64,000 nucleotides of DNA, from assembly GCF_022695595.1 (NCBI RefSeq), contig NZ_CP074380.1, positions 248,001 to 312,000 on the forward strand, given 5' to 3'. The DNA comes from Streptomyces sp. MST-110588 (GTDB taxonomy: Bacteria; Actinomycetota; Actinomycetes; Streptomycetales; Streptomycetaceae). Made by a program: the position numbers and the translations under genes. This document shows, one piece after another, positions 42,932-54,700 of this stretch; position 1 is the stretch's first letter; each line of letters begins with the position of its first letter. The notes under the pieces are model-generated. The model ran no database searches and had not been told where the DNA came from. It saw only the letters and a list, made by a program, of their open reading frames with translations.

Positions 42932-44904
42932 ACGCGTTCGCCACCGGGTCCGGGCCCGAGGACGTCCTGACGCTGATACGCCGGCAGTTCCGGGCGGCGC
43001 CGGACACCACCGCCGTGGTGGTGGGCGATGTGGCGCTGAGCTACCGCGAACTGGCGGCGGCGAGCAGTGCGCTGGCGGCCCGGCTCGCCGCGTGCGGGGT
43101 CCGGGCCGGACGGGCCGTGCTGCTGTACCGGCAGCAGAGCGCGGACACGGTGGTGGGCATGCTCGCCGCCCTGTGGCTGGGCGCGCCGTGGTGCGTGGTG
43201 GAGCCGGGACAGCCGGTGGGCCGCGTCCATGCGCTGCTCAAGGACGTCGACTGCGCGGCCGTGGTGTTCGACGGTACGGACCCGGCCACGGCACCGGAGG
43301 CGGTCCGTACGGTGACGGCCGCAGGCCCCGGCCCGGCGCCGGCGCTCTGCGACTTCACGTGCGCCACATCCGATACGTCCACCGCCACGGCGCCGCCGCC
43401 CGCCGATGTGCCGGGGGACTGTGCCGCGTACGTGATCAGCACGTCCGGGTCGACGGGTGTGCCCAAGGCGGTGGTGATCAGCCGCGCCAACCTCGCGCAC
43501 GTGGTCGCCACCCGCCACGAAGAAGCCGGCCTGGTCACCTTCATGCCGTGCCGGCTGTCCTGGGACGGCGGGCTGATGCTGCTCTTCCCGACATTGTGCA
43601 CGGGCGGTACGGCGGTGCTGCCGGACGCCCGCCGGCTCCCCGACGCCCAGGCCGCGGCGGCGCTGCTGCGGCACCACCGGGCCGCCGCCGTCGCCGGGCC
43701 CCCGTCCTTCTACTCGCTGATGCTGCCCTACCTGGCCGGTGCGGACGAGCATCTGCGGATCGTGACGCTCGGCGGCGAGGTGGTGTCCCCGTCGCTGGTC
43801 CGGGCACACCGGGCCGCGCTGCCCGGCGCCCGGCTGGTCAACGACTACGGGCCGACCGAGACCACGATCACGGTGCTGTCCCATCCCCTGCCGGATATAC
43901 CGGGCGTACCGGATGAACCGGATGTGCCTGGTGCATCGGATGGCGCGGGCGTGCCGGACTCGTCCCGGACCACGGTGCCCATCGGCCTCCCGACGGGCCG
44001 TACGACCGCGTACGTGCTCGATACGCGGCTGGCTCCGGCCGTCGCGGGCGCCGTGGGCGAGCTGTACATCGGGGGCCCGCAGGTCGGGCTCGGGTACGCG
44101 AGCCGCCCGGCGGAGACGGCCGGACGCTTCGTGGCCGACCCGTTCGCCGGGACCGCCGGGGCACGGATGTACCGTACCGGCGACCTGGCCCGTATCGGCC
44201 CGACCGGGGACATCGAGTTCCACGGACGGGAGGACGGGCAGGTCAAGGTGCGCGGCGCACGGATCGAGCGGCAGGCCGTCCGCGCCGTGCTGGAGAGCCA
44301 CCCGGGGGTGGGGCAGGTGGCCGTACTCGGGGTTCCCGAGGAGCGCGGTGGCAGCGCTCTCGTCGCGTTCTGGACGCCGGCCGGGCAGGACGCCGAGGCC
44401 GTGCCCACCGTCCGGGACCTGATCGACTTCTGCGCCGGGAAGCTGCTGGAACAGGCCGTACCCGGTCTCTTCGTGATGGTCGAGAAGATGCCGCTCTCGG
44501 CCGCCGGGAAGACGGACGAGCGCGCGCTGCTGGCCCTGCTTCCGGACCTTCCGCCGGCCGGGCAGGCGCGGACATCCGAGACAGCCGGGACAGAAGGGAT
44601 AGAAAGGACGCCCGGGACGACCGAGACGGTGGAGTCCTTGCAGAAGGCCGTCGCGGACCTGTGGGCCGAGGTGCTGCGGCACGACGGATTCGGCCCGCGC
44701 GACAGCTTCTTCGACGCCGGCGGCAACTCGCATCGCGTCGTGGAACTCCACATGCGCCTTCAGGACAGGTGGCCCAACGCTCTCAGAGTGGGCCGGCTCT
44801 TCGATCTGAACACCGTGGAGGCGCAGGCCGCCGCCCTCGCCGAGGCGCTCGCCGCCCCCGGCGCGGCCCGGCCCGCCGCGGCACCGATGGCTTACGAGGT
44901 ATGA
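42928..44904 (+). CDS. Stand-alone NRPS A-PCP didomain
   Basis: A 658-residue protein: adenylation domain (STSGSTGVPKAVVIS, DYGPTETTI, YRTGDLARIGPTGDIEF, carboxy Lys in SAAGKTDERAL) and a carrier domain (DSFFDAGGNSHRVVEL). The specificity residues read D-G-M-A-T-G-D-I-T, which I cannot assign. It lacks C, E and TE. It could be the loading module for the KS protein it overlaps, or the acceptor for the bare C domain ending the large NRPS; the sequence does not decide. It also could charge the A-less module in trans. Confidence 0.9.
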   Translation: MNAFATGSGPEDVLTLIRRQFRAAPDTTAVVVGDVALSYRELAAASSALAARLAACGVRAGRAVLLYRQQSADTVVGMLAALWLGAPWCVVEPGQPVGRVHALLKDVDCAAVVFDGTDPATAPEAVRTVTAAGPGPAPALCDFTCATSDTSTATAPPPADVPGDCAAYVISTSGSTGVPKAVVISRANLAHVVATRHEEAGLVTFMPCRLSWDGGLMLLFPTLCTGGTAVLPDARRLPDAQAAAALLRHHRAAAVAGPPSFYSLMLPYLAGADEHLRIVTLGGEVVSPSLVRAHRAALPGARLVNDYGPTETTITVLSHPLPDIPGVPDEPDVPGASDGAGVPDSSRTTVPIGLPTGRTTAYVLDTRLAPAVAGAVGELYIGGPQVGLGYASRPAETAGRFVADPFAGTAGARMYRTGDLARIGPTGDIEFHGREDGQVKVRGARIERQAVRAVLESHPGVGQVAVLGVPEERGGSALVAFWTPAGQDAEAVPTVRDLIDFCAGKLLEQAVPGLFVMVEKMPLSAAGKTDERALLALLPDLPPAGQARTSETAGTEGIERTPGTTETVESLQKAVADLWAEVLRHDGFGPRDSFFDAGGNSHRVVELHMRLQDRWPNALRVGRLFDLNTVEAQAAALAEALAAPGAARPAAAPMAYEV

Positions 44905-47900
44905 GCACCGTGGGAGACACCATGACGAGCGGTACCGTGTCCGCGCCCGGCGACGACGACATCGCGATCGTCGGTATGGCCGTCAGGTTCCCCGACGCCG
45001 ACGACCTGGCCGCGTTCCGTACGAACCTCAAGGCGGGCCGGGACTCGGTGGGGGCCATGCCCCCGAAGCGGGCGGCGGCGACCGGGCTGGACCCGGCCGC
45101 GCCCCACCTCCCCATGGGCCATCTCGCCGACATCCACACCTTCGACTACGCGTTCTTCCACTTCTCCCGGCGCGAGGCGTCGCTGATGGACCCGCAGCAG
45201 CGTCTGGCGCTGCTCCTGGCGCATCAGGCGCTGGAGGACGCCGGGTACGCGGCGGCGGGCTTCCGCGATCTCCCGGTGGCCGTCGTCCTCAGCTCCGCGC
45301 CCTCCACCTATCAGGTCGCCGCCGCCGACCCGGGCACGCTCAGCGCGCTGGGCAATGTGCCCTTCGGACTGCCCGCCCGTATCGCCCATGTCCTGGGGCT
45401 GGCCGGGCCCTGTTACGCGGTGGACACCGGCTGCAACGCCTCGCTGATCGCCGTGCATCACGCCTGCCGTGAACTGGCCTCGGGCGAGGCGGAGTACGCG
45501 ATCGCGGGCGGCGTCGGCATCCGGGCGGGCGGCGTGCCGGCGCGGGAGGCCGAGGGTCTGACCGAACTGGTGTCCCCCGGCGACCGCTGCCGGGCCTTCG
45601 ACGCGGCGGCGGACGGCACCGTCGGCGGTGAGGGCGGGGCGGTGCTGCTGCTGACCACCGTACGGCGGGCGCGGGCCGACGGCGCGTCCGTCCACGCGGT
45701 GATCCGTGGCAGCGCCACGCTGCACAACGGCCGTGCCGCGGCCACCATCAGCACACCCAGCGCCGACGGTCAGGCGAAGGTGATCGCCAAGGCGTGGCGG
45801 GCCGCCGGCCTGGATCCCGTACAGGCCGGGTACGTCGAGGCGCACGGCTCGGGCACGCGCCTGGGGGACGCGGTCGAACTGGAGGGCCTGACAGCCGCGT
45901 TCGCCGGGCGGCCGGGCCGGCTGCCGATCGGCTCGGTGAAGACGAACATCGGCCACCTGGACCACGCCGCGGGCGTCGCCGGGCTGGTCAAGGCCGTACT
46001 GAGCGTCAAGTACGGCGAGCTGTACCCGTCCCTGCACTTCGAGCGGGTGACCGGCGGCATCGACCTGGAGGCCGCCGGGCTGGAGGTGGTCACCGAGGCC
46101 CGGGCGTGGCCGGACGAACAGCGGCTGGCCGGCGTCAGCTCGTACAGCCTCGGTGGCATCAACGCGCACTGTGTGGTGCAGCAGCCGCCTTCGCAGGCGG
46201 CGGTCCGGGACCGGCCGGGCCCCCGGCAGTCGGCCGCCGCCCAAGAGCCCGTACTCGTGGGCGTCTCGGCCCGCAGCCGCGGTGCGCTGGCACGGCTCTG
46301 CGGCTCCTTGGGACCCTGTTGCGGGACGGCCGTACGGAGCTGGCCGATGTCGCCTTCACCCTCAATCAGGGACGGGCGCACTACAGGCACCGTATCGCCG
46401 TACGGGCGCGGGACACCGAGGAACTCGCCCTGCGGCTCGCCGCGCAGGCTACCTGGCTCGGTGCCGGGGACACGGAGGGAAGCGGGAACGGCGGGGGCGA
46501 CGGGAACGGTGAAGGTGGAGGGAACGGGGGCCGCGGGGCGGTCGAAGCCGCCGGGCCCGCCGCCCCGGCTCCCGCGGTTCCGCCGGCCGTCGTCCTGCTG
46601 CTCTCCCCCGACGCGCCGCCTGCGGGGGTACCCCCTAAGGACCTGCCGCCGCAGTTGCCCGCCGAGGGCGCCGAAGCCGCCGTCCTGGGAGGGCAGTTGG
46701 CCGTGTACGAGCGGCTGCGCCGCTGCGGCGTGCCGGTCGACGTCATGCTCAGCGGCGGGGTGTCGCGGTACGCGGCCCGCCATCTGCGCGGCGAACTCAC
46801 CGAGCGGGACAGCGCGGAGCTGGCCGCGGGACGCGGGGCCGCGCCCGCCGACCCCGCCCGGCTCGCCGAGGCGGCCGACCGGCTCCTGGCCGACGGCCGC
46901 CCGGTGGTCTTCGTCGAGCTGAGCCCCGAGGGCAGCCTCGGGGCGCTGCTGGCCGACCGGCTCGCGGCGCACCCGGACGCCGAGCTGCTGACGCTGGACG
47001 CACGTACCGGCGGGCTCGGCGCGGTGCTCGGCCGGCTCTACGAGCGCGGTGTGGACCTGGACTGGCGGGAGGCGAGCCCCACGCCGCGCTCGGCGCGCCG
47101 GGTGCGGCTGCCCGGACACCCGATGAACGGGAGCCGGTGCTGGGCCGGTCCGGTGACGAACGCGGCCGTAACGAACACGACCGTGGCGGACACGACCGTG
47201 ACCGGCCGAGCGGCGACGACCACGTCGCCGCCCCCCGCCCCGCCGCAGCGGGCCGTACAGCCGGCGCCGGCCGCCCCGCCGTCGGCCGACGACCCCGCCA
47301 CCTGGCTCCGTACGACTCTGGGGGACATCCTCCAGGCCGAGACCGAGATATCCCCCGAGGACGACTATTTCGAGCTGGGCGGCAACTCGATCATCGCCCT
47401 CCAGCTCGTGGAGCGCGTCGAGCAGCGGTACGGGTTCCGGCCCAAGCTGCTCGACGTCTACGAGCACCCCAAGGTGTCCGATCTCGCCGGTCTCATCCGG
47501 TCGCACACGGCCACCCCCGGTCAGGGCCTGCCCCCGGTGACCGCGCAGGACGGCCTGGTGATGTCCTTCGGCCAGGAACGCATGTGGTTCCACCATCAGC
47601 TCCAGGGCGACAACACGCTCTACAACCTGCCGATGGTCAACCACATACGGGGCCCGGTCGATGTGGCGGCGCTGCGCGGTATATGGGAGGACCTGGCCGA
47701 GCGTCACGAGGTGCTGCGCTCCAATTACGTGGAGCGCGACGGCGTGCCGGAGTTGCGTATCCGTCCGGAGCTGGGCGAGGACTTCTTCCGGTACGCCGAT
47801 GTCTCGGGCGATCCCGACCCGCTGGTCTCCGCGCGCGAGCTGGCGCGCCAGGCGGCCCAGCACCGCTTCGACCTCGCCGTGGACCCGCTGGTCAAGGTGC

Positions 47901-50900
47901 TCGTGGTGCGGCTCGGGCCGGATGAGCACATCCTCCAGGTGACCATGCACCACTCCGTCAACGACGGCGCCTCGCCGAAGATCTTCCAGCGTGAGCTGCC
48001 CGAGCTCTACGCGGCCCGCCGCGAGGGCCGGCCGCACCGGCTGGAGCCGCTGCCGGTCCGCTACCGGGACTACGCGCGCTGGCAGCGGGACCTGCTGGCC
48101 TCCTCGGCGCTGGAGGGTGAACTGGAGTACTGGAAGCGGACCCTGCGGGACGTACCGGTGCTGCGGCTGCCGACCGACCACCCCCGCCCGGCGCGCCGGA
48201 GCTTCACCGGTGACCTGCACACCTTCACCGTTCCGGCGCCCCTCATGCGGGAGCTGCGGCATCTGGCGGCGCGTGAGTCGGCCACTTTGTTCACCGTTCT
48301 GCTGGCGGCGCTGTACCTGCTGCTCGCGCGCCGCAGCGGACAGCGTGACCTGGTCATCGGCACTCCCACCACCGGCCGCAACCGCCCGGAACTCCAGGGC
48401 CTGCTGGGTTTCTTCAACAGTACGGTCGCCCTGCGCGCGGATGTCCACGGCGACCAGGGCCTGCGGGACTTCATCCGGCACGTACGGACGGTGGTCCTCC
48501 AGGCGCTGGAGCACCAGGAGATCCCGTTCGACCGGGTGGTCAGTGCGCTGGGCGTCGAGCGGGACCTGAGCCGGTCCCCGCTGTTCGACGTGTCGTACGT
48601 GCATCAGATACTGCCGCCCATGCAGCAGTTGGACGGTACGGCGGTCGGCTTCTTCGACGAGCGCCACACCTCCTCCAACCTCTTCGGCGGGCTGCCGACC
48701 GGCACCGCGAAGTTCGATCTGACGCTGGTCACCTCCGACCGGGAGGGGGACGAGGAGATGGCCGCGTGCCTGGAATACAGCACGGAGCTGTTCACCGCGC
48801 GGACGGCCGCCGGGATGACCGAGGAGTACGTCGGTCTGCTGTGGGAGATCGTCGCGGCCGGTACGGCCGATGCGTCCGGTACGGCCGGTGACGCGGGCGA
48901 TCCGCCGCTGTCACGCTTCCTCGACGGCTCCGCTGAAACGGTTCGGCCGGCGCCGCCCGCCACCATTCCCGCGCTGTTCGAGGCGCAGGCCGCACGTACT
49001 CCGGACGCGACGGCCCTGCGCGTGCCCGGGGACGACACCACCAGCACCAGCACCGGCACCGGCACCGGCACGGAGAACACCTCCGGCACCGAACTCAGCT
49101 ATGCCGCGCTGGACGCCCTGGCCAACCGGACCGCCCGGGAGCTGATCGCCCGCGGCGCCGGTCCGGAGGAGCGCGTCGCGGTGCTGCTGCCGCGCTCCGC
49201 GCACCTGGTCGTCTCACTCCTCGCCGTACTGAAGTCGGGCGCCGCCTTCATCCCTCTGGACCCGCACTACCCCGAACAGCGGCTGCGGCTGATGCTCGAC
49301 GACGCGGCCCCCGCACTCGTGATCACCGACACCGCGCACGCAGCCCGCGCCCCGCTGTCCGGCCGCGCGGACCTCCTGGTCGTCGACGATCCTCGTACGA
49401 CCGCACGGATCGCCGCCCGCCCCGGCGGAACCGTCCACGACGCGGAACGGCGCGGCCCGCTGCTGCACTCCCACGCCGCGTACATCATCTACACGTCCGG
49501 GACCAGCGGCCGTCCCAAGGGGTGGTGGTGCCCCATACGGGGATGTCCACGGTGCTGCGCGGCACCACTCCCGTGATGGGGCTGGGCGAGGGCGGCCGGG
49601 CGCTCCAGTTCTGCTCGCCCAGCTTCGACCTGGGTCTGTTCGAGATGGTCGAGACGCTGACCAGCGGGGCGACCCTGGTGGTCGCGCCCGCCGAGCGGCT
49701 GCGGCCGGGCGGTCCGCTGGAGCGCCTGGCCCACCAGGAGCGGATCACGGCGCTCTCGCTGCCGCCCTCGGCGCTGGCCGCACTCGTGCCCGGTGAGAGC
49801 CTGCCCGTGCGGACGCTGATCCGCAGCGGGGGCGAGGCGCTGCCGCCGGAGCTGGCCGCCCGCTGGTCGGAGCACCACGCCCTGGTCAACGGGTACGGCC
49901 CCACGGAGACCACGGTGGTCGCCACGATCTCGGACCGGCTCGACGGCGCCCGCGCGCCCATCGGCCGGGCCCTGCCCGGAACCACCCTCCACGTCCTGGA
50001 CGGTGAGCTGGCGCCGGTCCCCGAGGACCGGCCCGGTGAGCTCTACATCGCGGGCCCCACCGTGGCCCGGGGCTATCTGGGGCACCCGGCGCTGACGGCG
50101 GAACGGTTCGTCGCCGATCCGTTCGCGGCCGACGGCAGCCGGATGTACCGCACCGGTGACATCGTCCGCCGGACCGCCGACGGCGAACTGCACTTCGTCG
50201 GCCGGTCCGACCGGCAGCTCAAGATCCGCGGCCATCGCGTCGAGCCGGGTGAGATCGAAGCGGCGCTGCTGCGGCACCGTACGGTCGCCGCAGCCGCCGT
50301 CCGGGAGTGGGCCGACGCCGGCGGGGACACCCGGCTCGTGGCGTACGTCGTGCCCGCAGCCCATACCCCGGCGACGACCGCACCGGCGGGCACCTGTCTG
50401 GCCGACACCCTGCCGGCGGATCTCGCTACCGTCCTGCCCGCCCACGCCGTGCCCTCGGCCGTCATGGTCATCCCCGAACTGCCGCTGACCCCCAACGGCA
50501 AGACCGACCACAGCGCGCTGCCCGCCCCCGGATTCGCCGCGAAGACCGCCGGCGGCTCCAACGGCGCCGACGTCGGTCCCGGCAGCTTTGGCAGGGCACC
50601 GCGCACCGAGCGGGAGCGGCGGCTGTGCGCCCTGTTCGCCGAGGTGCTGGGCCTGCCCTCGGTCGGGACCGACGACAACTTCTTCGAGCTGGGCGGCCAT
50701 TCGCTGCTCACCACCCGGCTGGTCCGGCGTATCGAGGCCACCTTCGGCAGCACGGTCGACGTCTCGACGGTGTTCCTCGCGCCGACCGTCGCCTCCCTGG
50801 CGGAGGAGATCGGCGCGGTGGAGAAGGCCGGAGCGGTGGAGAAAACCGGAGCGGTGGAGAAAACCGGAGCGGTACGGGCAACCGACGTGGACGCCCCGCC

Positions 50901-51714
50901 GCTCGCCTTCGAAACGCTGCTCCCGCTGCGCGCCTCCGGCAGTCGGCCCGCGCTCTTCTGCGTCCATCCGGCGGCCGGGGTGAGCTGGATGTACTCGGTG
51001 CTGGCCCGGCAGCTCGGCCCGGACCGGCCCCTGTACGGGCTCCAGGGCCGCGGCATGGACGGCGTCGGGCCGCTGCCCGGCAGCATCGAGGAGATGGCCG
51101 CCGACTACGCGGAGCAGATCCGCGCCGTACAGCCCGAGGGCCCGTACCACCTGCTCGGCTGGTCCTTCGGCGGGATGGTGGCCCATGCCGTGGCGACCGC
51201 GCTTCAGGAGCGGGGGCAGGAGGTCGGACTGCTGGCACTGCTGGACTCCTACGTCCTTGCGGACCTGGAGGACCCGCCGCTCCAGCCGCCCGAGGGCGAG
51301 CACGCGCTGTACGCGGCGCTGCTGGAGTACGCGGGTATCCGGCCCGCCGGGATGCGGCAGGAGGAGGTGACCCCGGACCGCTTCCTGGAGATCGTACGGG
51401 GCTCGGACAACCCGCTCTCGGGCCTGTCCGAACGCCATCTGCTCGGAATGGGACGGGTGTTCGGCAACGACTCCGCCATCGCCCTGGGGTTCCGCCCGGC
51501 GAAGTTCACCGGAGATGTGCTGTTCTTCCGGGCGGCCAGGGGCCCGCACGATCCCCGGCCGCTGCTGGACCCGGACCTGTGGGCCCCGTACGTCACCGGC
51601 GGTCTGCGCATCCACCGGAGCACCTACTCCCACCAGGACATGGGCTCTCCCGCCGCGCTCGCCGACATCGGCCGGGTGGTGGCCGCCGCGCTGGACCAGG
51701 ACGAGAGGAGCTGA
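44901..51714 (+). CDS. Hybrid PKS-NRPS, KS-(eroded AT)-PCP-C-A-PCP-TE, two apparent frameshifts
   Basis: Domains by position: KS 44940-46200 (DTGCNASL with C178, EAHGSGT, KTNIGH); an eroded AT about 46555-47130, where the GHSxGE serine site reads SGGVSR; carrier 47290-47510 (LGGNSII); C 47560-48890 (HHSVNDG); A 48950-50530 (code D-L-F-S-R-G-G-V-V, unassigned); carrier 50610-50815 (LGGHSLL); TE 50910-51710 (GWSFGG, YSHQDM). Breaks occur at 46310-46312 and 49519-49522; adding one G in each run restores one frame. With no working AT, the extender must arrive another way, and the hydroxymalonyl-ACP cassette upstream is the natural source. The TE makes this the likely last protein of the line. Start ATG 44901 overlaps the A-PCP stop. 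Confidence 0.9.
50816..50873 (+). repeat. Three 18-base tandem repeats in the PCP-TE linker
   Basis: Units of GCGGTGGAGAAAACCGGA, nearly perfect, code for six-residue AVEKTG copies between the last carrier and the thioesterase. Confidence 0.85.
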
Positions 51715-51718
51715 CGGC

Positions 51719-54700
51719 ATGGCCGAGGAGCGGTGGCCGCTGACGGCGGCGCAGACGGGCATCTGGTTCGGACAGGAACTCGACCCGACGGGACTGCGTT
51801 ACAACGTGGGGCAGTACGTGCACCTCCACGGCGCGGTCGACGAGGGCCGGTTCGAGCGCGCCCTGCGGACGGTCCTGGCGGGCAGCGAGACCTTGCGCGT
51901 ACGGTTCGAGCGGGTGCCCGGCGGGGTCGAGCAGGTCCTGGCGCCGCCCCCCGAACGGCCGCTGCGGCGGGAGGACTTCAGCGGCTGCGCGGACCCGTGG
52001 GAGCGGGCCCGGCAGTTCATCGCCGAGGAGTTCGCGGTTCCGTACGACCTGGCGGTGGCTCCCGTCTTCGACCACTACCTGATCAAGGTCGGGGCGGCGG
52101 ACCATCTGTGGTGCCTGAAGATGCACCACATCGTGTGCGACGGGATGGCCGTCGCCGCGCTCATCCGGCGGGTGGCCGCGGCGTACACCGCGCTGTGCGC
52201 GGGCGAGCCGGTCCCGTCCCGGGACGAGGTCTTCGACCGGCTGGAGACGCTGGTCACCGAGGACCAGCGCTACCGCGGGTCCGCACGGTTCCGCGACGAT
52301 GCCGCGTTCTGGGCGGAGCGGCTCGCCGGGGCCGCGGACGCGCCGCAGTTCGCTGCGGGGCCCGTCCCGGCCGACGCCCGAGGTCATCTGCGCGTCGGTG
52401 CGCGGCTGCCGCGGGAGCACTGGGACCGGGTACGGGAACGGGCCAAGGCACTCGACGAGCCCTGGTCCGCCCTGTTCACCGCCGGGGTGGCGGTGGCGCT
52501 GCACGCCGACACCGGCCGGTCCGACATCACCGTGGGCCTGTCGGTACCGGCCCGAACCGGCCGGATCGCCCGCGGCTGCCTGGGGACGGCCGCGGACATC
52601 GTTCCGCTGCGCCTGGACGTCGATCCGGCGGCTCCGGTGGAGGAGTTGGTGCACGCCGCCGCGTCCGCGACCCGTACGGTCCTGCGCCACCAGCGCTACC
52701 GCCTGGAGGACATGCTCAGGGACGCCTCGGCGGTCGGGGACGGCCGACGGCTCCTGGGGCCCACGCTCAACCTGTTGTCCCTGGACCAGGACCTGGACTT
52801 CGCCGGGCTGCGGGCCACCGTGCACGTGGTCTCGCCCGGCCTCACCGACGGCTTTTCCCTCGGGGTCTACCACAACGGCGAGCCCGACCTGAGGGTGGAC
52901 GCCGACGCGGGCGGCAGCCGCTATGCGGAGGCGGACGCGCGGGGCCAGGTGGAGCGGGTGCTGCGCGCGGTGTCGGCCGTGGCCCGGGCGGCGGAGGGCA
53001 CGGCGGTCGGGAGGCTGCGGCTGGACGGCGGGCAGGCGGGGGCCGGCGCGGGGACGCGTACGGGTACGGATACAGGTACGGCGCGGGCGGATGCCGGGAC
53101 CGTACGGTCTCCGGCTCCCCGTACCGATACGTACGCGCCGAAGCCAGAAACCGCACCACAACCGCGTCCTGCGTCCGGACCGGAGCACGCCCCGGCCACC
53201 ATCGTCGGGCTCTTCGCACGGCAGGCTGCGGCGGTCCCTGGTTCGGTCGCCGTGGTCGCGGGCGCGCGACGGCTGACGTACGCCGAACTGGACGAGCGGT
53301 CGGAGCGGCTGGCCCACCGGATCGCCGGCCGCGGAGTGCGGCGCGGGGACCTGGTCGCCGTCGCACTGCCGCGCTCGGCCGATCTGGTCGTCGCGCTCCT
53401 CGCCGTGCTCAAGGCCGGCGCCGCCTACGTACCGCTGGATCCCGGCTATCCCGCCGACCGCCTGGCCGCGATGCTCGCCGACGCCCGGCCCGCACTGCTG
53501 GTCACCGGCCCGGACAGGGACACCGCGCGGACGGCGCCCGAGCTGCCCGTACTGCTGGTGGACAAGGAGGAGACGCAAGAGACCGACGAGCGTCCGGCCG
53601 CCGGGGTCACACCCCCCGACGGTGGTCCGGCCCCCGCCGACCCCGCCTACGTCATCTACACGTCCGGGTCGACCGGCCGGCCCAAGGGCGTGGTGGTGAC
53701 CCACCGCAACGTCACCCGGCTGATCACCGGTACCACCCGGCGGTTCGGCTTCGGCCGCGCCGACATCTGGACGCTCTTCCACTCCCACGCGTTCGACTTC
53801 TCGGTGTGGGAGATGTGGGGCGCCCTGCTGCACGGCGGCAGGCTGGTCGTGGTGCCCGAGGACGTGGCCCGCTCGCCGGAGGAGTTCCGGGAGCTGCTGG
53901 TCACGGAGCGGGTGACGGTTCTCAGTCAGACCCCCTCCGCCTTCCAGCAGCTCGCCGGGGCCGACGCCCGGTGCCGGCCGGACGCGGGCGCCCGGCTCGC
54001 GCTGCGCTATGTGATCTTCGGCGGGGAGGCGCTGGAACCGCGGCGGCTGGCGGGCTGGTACGCGCGGCACGCCGACGACGCACCGTACTTGGTGAACATG
54101 TACGGCATCACCGAGACCACCGTGCATGTCACCGACGGTCCCCTGGACGCCTCGACGGCGGCGGAGGGCGGCAGCGTCATCGGAAGGCCGCTGCCCGACC
54201 TGCGGGTACATCTCCTGGACGCGGCGCTGCGCCCGGTGCCGGACGGTCTTCCGGGTGAGATGTACGTGTCCGGGGCGGGCGTCGCGCTGGGCTATCTGCA
54301 CCGCCCGGCGCTGACCGCCGAGCGGTTCGTCGCCGACCCCTTCGGCCCGGTGGGCACCCGTATGTACCGCAGCGGGGACCTGGCCCGCCGCCGGGCGGAC
54401 GGAACCCTGGAGTACCTGGGGCGCGCGGACCGGCAGGTGAAGATCCGCGGGTACCGCATAGAGCCCGGTGAGGTCGAGGCCCGGCTCGCCGAACTGCCCG
54501 GCGTCACCGACGCCGCCGTGCTGATCACCGAGTACGCGCCGGGTGACCGGCGCCTGACCGCCTATGTGGTCGCGGACGGCCCGGCGGCCGAGCAGGCGGC
54601 GCAGCGGGCGGCCGAGGTGCTGCCCGCGCACATGGTGCCCGCGGACTTCATCCCGGTCCCCGCCTTCCCCCTGACCGCCAACGGCAAGCTGGACGAGCGC

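Noticed and set aside
45770..48667. Long minus-strand open frames opposite the right megasynthases (also 49489-51762, 51593-57013, 57020-59173)
   Set aside because: Same reason: antisense to conserved KS, C, A and PCP domains.
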